Shown here piece by piece: positions 25,567-35,906 of a DNA stretch of 64,000 nucleotides. A program made the position numbers and the translations under genes. Each line of letters begins with the position of its first letter. The stretch's first letter is position 1. The DNA is from Permianibacter sp046297695 (GTDB lineage Bacteria > Pseudomonadota > Gammaproteobacteria > Enterobacterales > Permianibacteraceae). The notes beneath the pieces are model-generated. The model did no database searches, was not told where the DNA came from, and saw only the letters and a list, made by a program, of their open reading frames with translations. The DNA is taken from positions 1-64,000 of the forward strand of contig JBKBHF010000002.1 in assembly GCA_046297695.1 (NCBI GenBank), in the 5' to 3' direction.

Positions 25567-26565
25567 TTACCTCGTTGCGGTTGCCGACTTACTATGGCGC
25601 ATGCCGGCAGTGAAATCAAACCATTGAATCAGAACGCTTTCCAGCAGCGTCTGGCCGTGCAGCGACGGGTTCGACCGCAGCGCACGCAAAGCGTCGAGCA
25701 CCGTCGTGACGAACCGGTCCCAGAGCGCCGGCGGGAATTTGCTGTCGCCATGCAGGCTCTTCTGCAGGCCGCGGACGGCAATGCGCTGCAGTTGCAGCAG
25801 CGCCAGATTGAGGTCGCTCTGGCCGGCCGCGACCTGGACCGGCGACAGTTCGCCGCGGGCGATCGCGATCAGCCCCTTTTCCAGTGCCTCGACCTGACCA
25901 AGCGCGTCCTGCGCCAGGAGCTCGGCGACCCGCAGCGGCGCACCTGAGGCCAGCGTCAGCGCCTGTTCCAGAGCGGGAGTTGGTTGCCCGGGGTGTGCGG
26001 TCGCCAGCCACTGCAGGGCAACGCCCTTGTCTGGCGAGGCGAGCGGCAGGCGCTGGCAGCGGCTGCGAATCGTCGCCGGCACCCGCTCGAGCTGGTGCGC
26101 CACCAGGATCAGCACGATCCGGGCACCCGGTTCTTCCAGCGTTTTCAGCAACGCATTGGCGGCGGCAATGGTCATCGCCTCGGCCGGTTCGATGACGACG
26201 GCACGCCAGCCGGCCCGGTGCGCCGACTGCTGCAGCTGCACCGACAGCTCGCGGATCTGCTCGATGCCGATGCTCTGCTTGTCGTCCGGAATGCCGACCG
26301 TCAGCAGATCCGGATGATGGCCAGCGAGCCGCAGGGCGCAGCCGGCACAGCGGCCGCAGGCAAACTGCTCGCCCTGGGCGTCGCGACACAGCAAACGGGC
26401 GGCGTAATGCCAGGCGAGCCAGGCTTTGCCGATACCGCGCGGACCATGCAGCAGCAAGCCCTGGCCGGCCCGGTCGGCGGTCAGCGCCCAGGTGAGCTTT
26501 TGCCACGCCGGCAGCAGCCACGCCGGCAAGGCCGGCAGCCGGGCGAGACTCGCATCGCCGATCAT
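25567..26565 (-). CDS. holB: DNA polymerase III subunit delta'
   Basis: Encodes 332 residues. AAA+ clamp-loader fold: LLLHGPRGIGKAWLAW in the Walker A position, a zinc module with CGRCAGC, and sensor region ANALLKTLEEPG followed by the RSRCQRL arginine-finger segment. Delta' is the stator of the clamp loader that loads the beta clamp. Its ATG overlaps the tmk stop (ATGA, 26562-26565). Confidence 0.93.
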   Translation of the reverse strand: MIGDASLARLPALPAWLLPAWQKLTWALTADRAGQGLLLHGPRGIGKAWLAWHYAARLLCRDAQGEQFACGRCAGCALRLAGHHPDLLTVGIPDDKQSIGIEQIRELSVQLQQSAHRAGWRAVVIEPAEAMTIAAANALLKTLEEPGARIVLILVAHQLERVPATIRSRCQRLPLASPDKGVALQWLATAHPGQPTPALEQALTLASGAPLRVAELLAQDALGQVEALEKGLIAIARGELSPVQVAAGQSDLNLALLQLQRIAVRGLQKSLHGDSKFPPALWDRFVTTVLDALRALRSNPSLHGQTLLESVLIQWFDFTAGMRHSKSATATR

Positions 26566-27197
26566 GAATGGACTCCCAGCCGTGCCTGCAGCACGGCAGC
26601 AATATCGCGCTGAACGCTGGCCAGCGGCTGGCCGGCATCGACAATCGCGAAGCGCTCTGGCTCGGCCGCTGCCCGCTGCAAATAGACCTCACGCACGCGG
26701 ACAAAAAACGCCAGCTGTTCACGCTCGAACCGATCGGCTTCGCCGCGCTGACGGGCGCGCGCCAGCGCGATGTCCGGATGCAGATCGAGCAGCACCGTCA
26801 GCGCCGGTTTGAAATCACCGAGCAGCCACGCTTCCAGCGCGGCAATGCGCGCCATCGGCAGCTGCCGGCCGCCGCCCTGGTAGGCAAAGCTGGCATCGAC
26901 AAAGCGATCCGACAGCACGGTTTTGCCAGCGGCAAGCGCCGGTTTGATCACGCCGGCAACGTGCTGGGCACGGGCGGCAAACATCAGCAGCAATTCGGTG
27001 TCGGAATCGACGGCTTCCTCCCGCGGCGCCAGCAACAGCTCGCGGATTTGCTCCGCCAGTGGCGTACCGCCCGGTTCGCGGGTTTGCACGACCTCGTGAC
27101 CGTGCTGCTGCAACCAGTCGCGAATGAACGCGAGGTTGGTCGATTTGCCAACGCCCTCGATGCCCTCAAGGCTAATGAATGCAGGCTTAGCGGCCAC
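26562..27197 (-). CDS. tmk: Thymidylate kinase
   Basis: Encodes 211 residues. The P-loop is EGIEGVGKST, the DRY-type motif reads DRFVDASFAYQGGGR, and the LID is RARQRGEADRFE, a basic-poor type-II form as in E. coli. It phosphorylates dTMP to dTDP. It overlaps the end of mltG by 11 bases and the start of holB by 4. Confidence 0.95.
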   Translation of the reverse strand: MAAKPAFISLEGIEGVGKSTNLAFIRDWLQQHGHEVVQTREPGGTPLAEQIRELLLAPREEAVDSDTELLLMFAARAQHVAGVIKPALAAGKTVLSDRFVDASFAYQGGGRQLPMARIAALEAWLLGDFKPALTVLLDLHPDIALARARQRGEADRFEREQLAFFVRVREVYLQRAAAEPERFAIVDAGQPLASVQRDIAAVLQARLGVHS

Positions 27198-28206
27198 GAA
27201 CGCGCCTCTTCAACTGGTATTCGCGCACAGCGGCATTGTGCTGCTCGAGCGTCGCGGAGAACACGTGGCTGCCATCGCCGCGTGCGACAAAATAGAGGTA
27301 ATCGCCCGCCGCCGGATTCAGCGCCGCGGCAATCGCTTCGCGGCCGGGCATGGCAATTGGCGTCGGCGGCAAGCCGCCGCGGGTGTAGGTGTTGTACGGC
27401 GTATCGGTCTGCAGATCCACTTTGCGGATATTGCCGTTGAAGCCGGCGCCCATGCCGTAAATCACGGTCGGATCGGTCTGCAGCCGCATGCCTTTCTGCA
27501 GACGACGGACAAAGACGCCGGCGATGTCCGGTCGCTCGCTGGCAAGGCCGGTTTCTTTCTCGACAATGGAGGCCATGATGAGCGCTTCATAGGCCGACGT
27601 ATAGGGCAAACCCGGCGCGCGCTTGTCCCATTCTTCCGCCAGCACCGTTGTCATCACCCGATGCGCTTCGGCAAGCACGTCCAGATCGGTCATCCGCTCG
27701 GTGTAGGAATAGGTGGACGGGAAGAATTGTCCTTCCGGATGCAGCTCGGGTTTGCCAAGCGCCTGCATCAACTCGGCGTCGCTCATCGCGACGATGGTCT
27801 GCTTGAGCTTGCGGGCGTTTTTCAGCGCGGCGCGCACGTCCCGGATGTTCCAGCCCTCGACGAACGTCACCGAATAGTGAATGACATCGCCAGCGCTCAT
27901 CCGCTGCAACAACGAGCGGAGCGATTCACCACGCTTGATCAGGTACGTGCCGGCCTTGATCGACTGAAACTCCGGATTGGCGCGCAGCCAGAGCCGCCAC
28001 CACGGCGATTGCGATAGCCAGCGTTTGGCCTGCCACTCGCGCAGCAAACCGCTGACGTGGGAGCCACGCACCACTTCGAACTCAACCGTTTCGGTTTCTG
28101 GCAACAGCACGCGTTGGTCCAGCTCGCTGATCTGCCAGACGACAAACCCAGCCGCCGCAACCGCCAGCAAAATCAACACCGCCACCAACCGCAGCAACGC
28201 TTTCAT
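27187..28206 (-). CDS. mltG: Endolytic murein transglycosylase MltG
   Basis: Encodes 339 residues. One N-terminal transmembrane helix (LVAVLILLAVAAAGFVVW), a LysM-like region, then the YceG catalytic domain with IMASIVEKETG (catalytic Glu) and QTDPTVIYGMG. It cleaves nascent glycan strands and sets their length. ATG 28206 overlaps the pabC stop by ATGA and is preferred to an upstream start at 28266 inside pabC. Confidence 0.94.
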   Translation of the reverse strand: MKALLRLVAVLILLAVAAAGFVVWQISELDQRVLLPETETVEFEVVRGSHVSGLLREWQAKRWLSQSPWWRLWLRANPEFQSIKAGTYLIKRGESLRSLLQRMSAGDVIHYSVTFVEGWNIRDVRAALKNARKLKQTIVAMSDAELMQALGKPELHPEGQFFPSTYSYTERMTDLDVLAEAHRVMTTVLAEEWDKRAPGLPYTSAYEALIMASIVEKETGLASERPDIAGVFVRRLQKGMRLQTDPTVIYGMGAGFNGNIRKVDLQTDTPYNTYTRGGLPPTPIAMPGREAIAAALNPAAGDYLYFVARGDGSHVFSATLEQHNAAVREYQLKRRVRGR

Positions 28207-29027
28207 CCGTTCGGATTCCGTCCAATCAATTGTTGCAACTGCCGGGTCGCCGCCCCGATCGGCCACTGCCGCTCAGCCAAGGCGATGACAGGCCAGATCC
28301 CGATCACCGCGTTGCACAGGAACACCTCGGTTGCCGCCAGCAGCGCATCCGGCGGAAAATCCGCGACCTCGACCGGCAGGCCCTGTTGTTCGCACTGTGC
28401 CAGCAATTCGGCGCGCATGACGCCAGCTACGCCACAACGCTGCAGGGACGGCGTACACCAGTGACCATCGGCGGCGCGGAAAAACAGATTGCTGGTGGTG
28501 CCTTCGATGACCAGGCCGCGATCATCGCACATCAGGCCTTCGGCAATCTGTGCGTCCTGCCACTCGGCGCGCGCCAGCACTTGTTCCAACCGGTTACCGT
28601 GCTTGAGGCCGGCCAGTAGCGGCTGCGCCGACAAGCGGGTGTCGCACCAGCGGATCCGAATGCCGTCACGGACGTGACGTTCGACATCCTGCGGCCAGTC
28701 CCGGCGCAGCAACAAGCGCTGACACTCGCCATTGGCCGGCAAACCATAGCCGCGGCCACCGCGACCGCGGGTGAGCGTAACCCGCACAATGCCGCGCTCG
28801 ACACCGTGGCAAGCAGCGGCAAGCTCGCGCTCCAGCGCCAGCCAGTCCGGCTCCGGAAAACGCAGGCGCTGCACGGTCAGTTGCAGACGCTCGCGATGGC
28901 GCGACCACAGCGCCGGCTGTCCGTTCGTCACCGCGATGGTGCTGAAACAGCTGTCGCCAAACAACACGCTGCGATCATCGATCGGCAGCTGCGTCGCCGG
29001 TTCGCCATTGCACCAACTGCGGATCAT
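28203..29027 (-). CDS. pabC: Aminodeoxychorismate lyase
   Basis: Encodes 274 residues of fold-type IV PLP enzymes. LLAGLKHGNRLEQVLARAEW carries the PLP lysine and the PabC-specific KHxNRLE motif; GLVIEGTTSNLFFR binds cofactor phosphate. It releases pyruvate from aminodeoxychorismate to give 4-aminobenzoate for folate. It starts the pabC-mltG-tmk-holB-pilZ-tatD unit; a terminator separates it from fabF. Confidence 0.93.
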   Translation of the reverse strand: MIRSWCNGEPATQLPIDDRSVLFGDSCFSTIAVTNGQPALWSRHRERLQLTVQRLRFPEPDWLALERELAAACHGVERGIVRVTLTRGRGGRGYGLPANGECQRLLLRRDWPQDVERHVRDGIRIRWCDTRLSAQPLLAGLKHGNRLEQVLARAEWQDAQIAEGLMCDDRGLVIEGTTSNLFFRAADGHWCTPSLQRCGVAGVMRAELLAQCEQQGLPVEVADFPPDALLAATEVFLCNAVIGIWPVIALAERQWPIGAATRQLQQLIGRNPNG

Positions 29028-29056
29028 CGTCGCGCTTGCCTCACCAGAAAAAACAA

Positions 29057-29086
29057 AACCCGGTCAGGTTGCACCGGACCGGGTTT
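29057..29086. terminator. Terminator between fabF and pabC
   Basis: A 10-base stem, AAACCCGGTC/GACCGGGTTT, with an 11-base loop. On minus, the direction of fabF, it is followed by a T-rich stretch (TTTTGTTTTTT). Confidence 0.75.
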
Positions 29087-29107
29087 GTTGACGCCTTCGC
29101 GCCGGCA

Positions 29108-30346
<1,239 letters not shown>

Positions 30347-30394
30347 GTGCGGTCCTCCCTGGGAGATGTTCTGCATAAAAGAACGGGATGGAAG

Positions 30395-30418
30395 AACGGG
30401 CAGCCAAAGCCGCCCGTT
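30395..30418 (-). terminator. Hairpin between acpP and fabF
   Basis: Stem AACGGGC/GCCCGTT with a 10-base loop, followed on minus by the mixed CTTCC rather than a T run. It may act as a partial terminator or a 3'-end stabiliser, which would explain the much higher acpP than fabF expression known in other gammaproteobacteria. Confidence 0.5.
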
Positions 30419-30452
30419 TTTACTGAATGCTATCGCGTCAGGTCAGCAAGTC

Positions 30453-30689
30453 TTAGTTGCTGTTGGCCTTGATGTAATCAATGGCGGCCTGAACGGTGCT
30501 GATCTTCTCGGCTTCTTCATCTGGAATTTCGAGATCGAATTCTTCTTCCAGGGCCATGACCAGCTCAACGGTGTCCAACGAATCGGCGCCCAGATCGTCA
30601 ACGAAGGAAGCGGCCGGGTTGACGTCTTCTTCTTTGACGCCCAGTTGCTCCACAACGATTTTCTTGACGCGTTCTTCGATAGTGCTCAT
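30453..30689 (-). CDS. acpP: Acyl carrier protein
   Basis: Encodes 78 residues, the canonical form. Phosphopantetheine attaches to the serine of DLGADSLDTVELVMALEE. The protein is strongly acidic, as usual. ATG 30689 has GAGGAATG upstream. Gap to fabG is 195 bases and AT-richer, a likely place for its own strong promoter. Confidence 0.98.
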   Translation of the reverse strand: MSTIEERVKKIVVEQLGVKEEDVNPAASFVDDLGADSLDTVELVMALEEEFDLEIPDEEAEKISTVQAAIDYIKANSN

Positions 30690-30884
30690 GGAAATACATT
30701 CCTCTAGACAAGCGAGGCAGCTAGTTTATGGATTCGGCCCCCATTTGCAAGCTTGGGGACCGCCGGTCGGCTGCTGGTTCGACCAGGAATTCCACAGCAT
30801 TCTTGTCGAAATGCCGCGGGTAAACAACCACTTACATCAAGTTATCATGCTTCGCACCAAAGCGGTGCGAAGCAAATTTCTGGC

Positions 30885-31637
30885 TTACGCCATGTTCATG
30901 CCGCCATTGACGTGCAGGGTTTCGCCGGTGATATAGCCGGCGGCATCCGACGCCAGGAAGCCGACCGCCGACGCGATGTCCTGGGCCTGCCCGAGCTTGG
31001 CCAGCGGGATCTGGGTCGACAGCTTCTCTTTCTGCTCGTCCGACAGCGCGTGGGTCATGTCGGTTTCGATGAAGCCCGGCGCCACCACGTTGACGGTGAT
31101 GCCGCGCGAACCGACTTCCCGGGCCAGCGCCTTCGAAAAACCGATGACACCGGCCTTGGCGGCGGCATAGTTGCTCTGACCGGCATTGCCCATGGTGCCC
31201 ACCACCGAGCCAATGCTGATGATGCGGCCCCAACGGGCTTTCATCATGCTGCGCAGGCAGGCTTTGCTCAGGCGGTAAATCGACGACAGGTTGGTGTCGA
31301 TGATGGCATCCCACTCATCGTCCTTCATCCGCATCAGCAGGTTGTCGCGGGTGATGCCGGCATTGTTGACCAGCACATCCGGCGCCTTGCCGAATTCTTT
31401 TTCGATATTCGCCATCAAGGCATCGATCGACGCGGCATCGGCAACGTTGACCATCAGGCCCTTGCCCTTGATGCCGTGCTCAGCGAAATACTTGCTGATG
31501 CTCTCTGCGCCGCTTTCCGAGGTGGCGGTACCGACCACGGTGGCGCCTTGGCTACCGAGTTGCAGCGCAATCGCTTTGCCGATACCGCGGCTGGCACCGG
31601 TGACCAGTGCCAGCTTGCCGTTCAGATCCAGATTCAT
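30885..31637 (-). CDS. fabG: 3-oxoacyl-[ACP] reductase
   Basis: Encodes 250 residues. NADPH motif TGASRGIGKAIA, NNAGITRDNLLMRM (the FabG-specific loop), catalytic Ser in SIGSVVGTMGNAGQ and YAAAK, C-terminal GGMNMA. It reduces 3-oxoacyl-ACP in each elongation round. ATG 31637 has AAGGA eight bases upstream. Confidence 0.97.
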   Translation of the reverse strand: MNLDLNGKLALVTGASRGIGKAIALQLGSQGATVVGTATSESGAESISKYFAEHGIKGKGLMVNVADAASIDALMANIEKEFGKAPDVLVNNAGITRDNLLMRMKDDEWDAIIDTNLSSIYRLSKACLRSMMKARWGRIISIGSVVGTMGNAGQSNYAAAKAGVIGFSKALAREVGSRGITVNVVAPGFIETDMTHALSDEQKEKLSTQIPLAKLGQAQDIASAVGFLASDAAGYITGETLHVNGGMNMA

Positions 31638-31683
31638 TTTAGATGTCCTTTCTTTCACAACCCAAATTCATCGGCGGAGTGCG

Positions 31684-31911
31684 CTACATCACAACCAAAC
31701 GTTTGAACCTAGCAACGAGATAACCCGCAAAAACAAACACGATCAACACAGCAGCAACCAGCGGTGCGGCTATTGCAAAAGTCATTTGAAACTTCGCCAT
31801 GACCAACGCCATCCCCGTTACCAATCCGATAGCAAGGGAAAGCAGCACCAGTCCTATCAAATAACCTAAAAGTTCATTGACTGCCTTCAGGCGCTCACGC
31901 GAGTCCTTCAT
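31684..31911 (-). CDS. Small two-helix membrane protein of unknown function
   Basis: Encodes 75 residues from ATG 31911 with GAGGA upstream. A charged N-terminus (MKDSRERLKAVNELL) is followed by two hydrophobic helices, LIGLVLLSLAIGLVTGMALV and an Ala/Val-rich one, then a basic end. It sits between fabG and fabD, where most gammaproteobacteria have nothing. Its bases are clearly more AT-rich than those of the fab genes, which suggests recent gain. No family recognised. Confidence 0.65.
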   Translation of the reverse strand: MKDSRERLKAVNELLGYLIGLVLLSLAIGLVTGMALVMAKFQMTFAIAAPLVAAVLIVFVFAGYLVARFKRLVVM

Positions 31912-31948
31912 TGCTACATTCCTCGTCTCTTGAGCAGACACTTTCGCT

Positions 31949-32872
31949 TCAACCGGCCAGCGCGGCATCAAACGCCGCCTTGTCCTGCACGCTGACTGCG
32001 GTCAGCTCCTTGTTGATGCGTTTGGCGAGGCCGGCCAACACCGCACCCGAGCCACACTCGATCAAGCGGGTTACGCCTTTGCTCGCCAGCGCCTGCACAA
32101 CTTCCGTCCAACGCACCGGACAATACAGCTGACGCACCAGCGCCTCGCGAATGCGGGCCGGCTCGGTTTCGATCGCGACATCGACGTTGTTGACCACCGG
32201 AACCGCCGGCACGTTAAAGGTGATTTGTTGCAGCAGCGTGGCAAGCCGCTCAGCCGCCGGCTTCATCAGCGCACAGTGCGACGGCGCCGACACATTCAGC
32301 GGCAACGCGCGCTTGGCGCCTTTCGCTTTGCAGGCTTCCATCGCCCGCTCGACCGCAGCGGCATTGCCAGCGATGACAACCTGACCGGGCGAATTGAAAT
32401 TGACCGGCGCTACGACTTCACCTTGCGCGCTTTCATTGCAGGCAGCCTGAATGTCGGCATCGTCCAGACCCAGGATCGCGGCCATCTTGCCCTGCCCTTC
32501 CGGCACGGCCTCCTGCATGAACTTGCCACGCGCCTCGACCAGCTTGATGCCATCGGCAAACGCCAGTGCGCCACTGCAAACCAGCGCCGAGTATTCGCCA
32601 AGACTGTGCCCGGCCATGAATGCCGGCACCGCGCCATCACGCGACAGCCACAAGCGATACAGCGCAACGCTGGCGGCCAGCAAGGCAGGCTGCGTCCGCC
32701 AGGTCACATTCAGCTCGGTTTCCGGGCCGTTTTGGCACAAGGCCCACAAATCGTAACCGAGCGCATCGCGCGCTTCGGCAAAGGTTTCTTTCACCACGCT
32801 TTCGTCGGCAAAGCTCGCCAGCATGCCAACGCTTTGCGAACCCTGTCCCGGGAAGACAAATGCAGTCGTCAT
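31949..32872 (-). CDS. fabD: Malonyl-CoA:ACP transacylase
   Basis: Encodes 307 residues. FVFPGQGSQSVGM at the start, active-site GHSLGEYSALVCSGAL (nucleophilic Ser), and the histidine in SAPSHCALM. It loads malonyl units onto ACP. ATG 32872 gives the standard N-terminus. Confidence 0.97.
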   Translation of the reverse strand: MTTAFVFPGQGSQSVGMLASFADESVVKETFAEARDALGYDLWALCQNGPETELNVTWRTQPALLAASVALYRLWLSRDGAVPAFMAGHSLGEYSALVCSGALAFADGIKLVEARGKFMQEAVPEGQGKMAAILGLDDADIQAACNESAQGEVVAPVNFNSPGQVVIAGNAAAVERAMEACKAKGAKRALPLNVSAPSHCALMKPAAERLATLLQQITFNVPAVPVVNNVDVAIETEPARIREALVRQLYCPVRWTEVVQALASKGVTRLIECGSGAVLAGLAKRINKELTAVSVQDKAAFDAALAG

Positions 32873-32902
32873 TTCACACGTATCCGAATGAAAAAGAGAA
32901 AA

Positions 32903-33901
32903 TCAGAACCGGACCAGCGCCGAGCCCCAGGTGAAGCCGCCACCAAACGCTTCCATCAGCAAGGTTTGGCCACGCTTGACCCGGCCATCGCGCACCGCCG
33001 CGTCAAGTGCGAGCGGAATCGAGGCACTGGAGGTATTGCCGTGATCGCCAATGGTGACCACGACCCGCTCCATCGGCATGTCGAGCTTGTTGGCGATGGC
33101 CTGAATGATGCGCATGTTGGCTTGATGCGGGATCAGCCAGTCGATATCCGACTTGGTCATGCCGTTGTGCGCCAGGGTTTCGTCAACGATATTGCTGAGC
33201 GTGCGCACCGCGACCTTGAACACCTCATTGCCACGCATGACAATGAAACGCTCGTTGTCTTTCGGATCTTCTTTCGGCGTGTCGTTCGGCAGCGGATTCG
33301 GGCAATAGAGCAACTCTTCGTACGAACCATCGGCATGGATATGCGCCGACAAAATGCCCGGCTCTTCGCTCGCGCCGAGCACGACGGCACCCGCGCCATC
33401 GCCGAACAGGATGCAGGTCGTGCGATCCTGCCAGTTGATGATGCGGGTCAGGCACTCGGCACCGATCACCAGTGCGTACTTCGCCGCACCGGTCTTGATG
33501 AATTTGTCGGCAATGCTGAGGCCGTAGACAAAACCGGAGCAGGCCGCGGTGACATCAAACGCCGCAATGCCGCCGAGCCCGAGGTTACGCTGAATGAGCG
33601 CAGCCGTGCTCGGGAACACCCGATCCGGGGTCGCGGTGCCGACCACGATGAGGCCGATGTCTTCGGTGCGGATGCCGGCCATTTCAATGGCCCGCTTGGC
33701 CGCCTCGCTGCCCATGGTCGACGCCGACTCCTTGCCACCGGCAACGTGACGCTTGCGGATCCCGGTGCGCTCGACAATCCAGGCATCGCTGGTTTCGACC
33801 AGCTTCTCGAGGTCAAAGTTGGTCATGGCTTTCTCAGGGAGAAAGCTGCCCGTGCCGAGAATCTTGCTATAGACCGCTTTGCTGTTAGTCACGCTGTTCA
33901 T
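32903..33901 (-). CDS. fabH: 3-oxoacyl-[ACP] synthase III
   Basis: Encodes 332 residues. Catalytic Cys in DVTAACSGFVYGL, His in IPHQANMRI and Asn in GNTSSASIPLAL, closing with FGGGFTWGSALVRF. It starts fatty acid chains from acetyl-CoA and malonyl-ACP. The N-terminus extends about 10 residues beyond E. coli FabH. A different FabH-like gene lies at 56476. Confidence 0.97.
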   Translation of the reverse strand: MNSVTNSKAVYSKILGTGSFLPEKAMTNFDLEKLVETSDAWIVERTGIRKRHVAGGKESASTMGSEAAKRAIEMAGIRTEDIGLIVVGTATPDRVFPSTAALIQRNLGLGGIAAFDVTAACSGFVYGLSIADKFIKTGAAKYALVIGAECLTRIINWQDRTTCILFGDGAGAVVLGASEEPGILSAHIHADGSYEELLYCPNPLPNDTPKEDPKDNERFIVMRGNEVFKVAVRTLSNIVDETLAHNGMTKSDIDWLIPHQANMRIIQAIANKLDMPMERVVVTIGDHGNTSSASIPLALDAAVRDGRVKRGQTLLMEAFGGGFTWGSALVRF

Positions 33902-33998
33902 ACACCGCTAGTTGACATGATCGCTGCCGCAGCAACGCAGGACGGTTGTCGTCATCGGAGGGTTTGTCGTCCGAACCGTCGTCATCCGAATGGAAACA

Positions 33999-34023
33999 GG
34001 GCCGTTCAATTACGAAACGGCCC
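33999..34023 (-). other. Hairpin over the plsX stop codon
   Basis: GGGCCGTT/AACGGCCC can pair across the plsX stop in the 108-base gap to fabH. There is no T run, so it may slow or process the mRNA rather than terminate it. Confidence 0.3.
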
Positions 34024-35038
34024 GGCTCACCAACAATGCCTCGATCTCGCTGCGGATCTTTGCCGGCACGTTGTAGTGGACTTCCTTGATGGCTTCTTCA
34101 ATGGCGCAGACCGTTGCGGCCTCATTGGCACCGCCGTGGCTCTTGATGACGATGCCATCCAAGCCTACCAGACTGGCCCCATTGTACTGGTCGGGGTTGA
34201 TGCGGTTGCGGAACGATTTCAACACCGGCATCGCAATGGCGGCGCGCAGCTTGTTGAACCAGTTCATGGTGAACTCGTCCTTCAGCTTGGCCATCACCAG
34301 CTTGACGATGCCCTCGCTCGCTTTGAGCACGGCATTGCCGACAAAACCATCACACACCACGACATCGGCTTCACCGGCATAAATATCATTGCCTTCGATG
34401 AAACCGATATAACGAATGGCCGGTGTCGCGCCGAGCAGCTGCGCCGCTTTCTTGACCTGCTCGTTGCCTTTGATTTCTTCTTCGCCGACGTTGAGCAAGC
34501 CGACCGATGGCGACGCCAGTCCGTCAACCGCACTCGCCACCACCGAACCCATCACGGCGAACTGGAACAAGCCTTCGGCATCGCAATCGACGTTGGCACC
34601 GAGATCCAGCATGTGGCAGTGGCCTTTGGCCGTCGGCAGCTTGGTGCAGATGGCCGGGCGATCAACGCCGGGCAGCATCTTGACGACAAAACGGGCCAAC
34701 GCCATCAGCGCACCGGTGTTGCCAGCGGACACGCAGGCCTGAGCTTCGCCGTCGCGGACCAGTTGCAGGGCCACGCGCAGCGAGGAGTCTTTTTTCGAAC
34801 GCAATGCGACCGACGGCTTGTCATCCATCAACACCACTTCGGTCGTATGACGTATACGCAGACGCGGGTGCTGTTCCGCTTTTCGCTGACGCAACAAAGC
34901 CCGAATCGCTGACTCATCCCCTACGAGAACGAGCTGCAGATCCGGGTGTTTGTCGAGCGCAGTCAGCGCGGCGGGGATAGTAACAGGGGGGCCATAATCG
35001 CCCCCCATGCAGTCGATCGCCAGAGTGACTTGGGTCAC
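34010..35038 (-). CDS. plsX: Phosphate acyltransferase PlsX
   Basis: Encodes 342 residues from GTG 35038. IDCMGGDYGP, VSAGNTGALMALA and LDLGANVDC are PlsX blocks. It converts acyl-ACP to acyl-phosphate, the first step of phospholipid synthesis, at the inner membrane surface. The rpmF-plsX-fabH order is classic. Confidence 0.96.
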   Translation of the reverse strand: MTQVTLAIDCMGGDYGPPVTIPAALTALDKHPDLQLVLVGDESAIRALLRQRKAEQHPRLRIRHTTEVVLMDDKPSVALRSKKDSSLRVALQLVRDGEAQACVSAGNTGALMALARFVVKMLPGVDRPAICTKLPTAKGHCHMLDLGANVDCDAEGLFQFAVMGSVVASAVDGLASPSVGLLNVGEEEIKGNEQVKKAAQLLGATPAIRYIGFIEGNDIYAGEADVVVCDGFVGNAVLKASEGIVKLVMAKLKDEFTMNWFNKLRAAIAMPVLKSFRNRINPDQYNGASLVGLDGIVIKSHGGANEAATVCAIEEAIKEVHYNVPAKIRSEIEALLVSRAVS

Positions 35039-35077
35039 GATGGCTAATCTCTGTTGTTGTTTTACTAAGCGCCGAAC

Positions 35078-35242
35078 TTAGATGACTTTACGACCGCGGT
35101 AGTAACCGTCGGCGGTAACGTGGTGACGGCGATGGGTTTCGCCGCTTTCCTTGTCAACCGACAGCGTCGGGTTGGTCAGCTTGTCGTGACCGCGACGCAT
35201 GTCGCGACGCGAACGGGACTTTTTGTTCTGTTGAACGGCCAT
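35078..35242 (-). CDS. rpmF: Ribosomal protein L32
   Basis: Encodes 54 residues: it starts MAVQQNKKSRSRRDMRR, the L32 hallmark, and ends TADGYYRGRKVI. No zinc cysteines are present, so this is the zinc-independent type. GAGGAGTTAAC precedes the ATG. It lies between yceD and plsX, as in E. coli. Confidence 0.97.
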   Translation of the reverse strand: MAVQQNKKSRSRRDMRRGHDKLTNPTLSVDKESGETHRRHHVTADGYYRGRKVI

Positions 35243-35286
35243 GGTTAACTCCTCACTTCAATCAGGTTCGCGCTTGCGACTGACAA

Positions 35287-35838
35287 TTACTTGCCGGTCT
35301 TTTTCCAACCTGCCAACACCGCGAACGGATTGTCTTTGGCAGGCGCGTCGAATTGCTCTTTCGCAACCACATCAGAATCTGCGGATTGCAATGTATCGAT
35401 GGAAACACTGCATTCGCCCGGTTCGTGGTTGGCCACTACCGGCAGACTCAAAATCAGTTCATCTTCGAAGATGTCGCGCAGGGCAATGTCTGCGGTTTCA
35501 TCTGCCAGAATCAGCGGATCAACCTCTTCGCCGAGTTCGTCCGCTTCGTCTTCGTCGCGCACCACGCCGAGTGTGAAGTCGCGATCGACTGCATGCGTCA
35601 TCGCTTGCAGACAGGTTTGGCATTGCAACTGCAACACCGCCTGGACATGCGCAATCAACAGCGGCCGACGCATGCCATCCAATTCGCCGCGCACGTCGCA
35701 TTTGACTTCGCCGTCACTGCTGGTCAGCGAGGGCAACAACCGGTCAAAATGCGCGAGCGGCCAGGCGCCGGACAGCGCGGCGTTTTGACTGGCAAATTTG
35801 TGGGGCGCAAGGCGCTCCGGGAGCCGCTGGTCTCGCAT
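35287..35838 (-). CDS. yceD: YceD family protein (DUF177, 23S rRNA accumulation)
   Basis: Encodes 183 residues. Central VLQLQCQTCLQAM carries the CxxC pair, and ADETADIALRDIFEDELILSLP with a closing NPFAVLAGWK are typical of YceD/DUF177. Members help 23S rRNA accumulate; genes nearly always precede rpmF, as here. ATG 35838 is chosen by family length; ATG 35868 is an alternative. No strong ribosome site is visible for either. Confidence 0.92.
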   Translation of the reverse strand: MRDQRLPERLAPHKFASQNAALSGAWPLAHFDRLLPSLTSSDGEVKCDVRGELDGMRRPLLIAHVQAVLQLQCQTCLQAMTHAVDRDFTLGVVRDEDEADELGEEVDPLILADETADIALRDIFEDELILSLPVVANHEPGECSVSIDTLQSADSDVVAKEQFDAPAKDNPFAVLAGWKKTGK

Positions 35839-35906
35839 AGGGGCGCGATTGTAGCGATGGCACATAATTTCGTCAAAACTAATTGCCAAACAGGGACTTG
35901 GGACAC

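Noticed and set aside
32225..34912. Plus-strand open frame of 895 codons across fabD, fabH and plsX
   Set aside because: It is antisense to three firm genes. Long antisense frames are usual in GC-rich DNA and its product shows no fold-like pattern.
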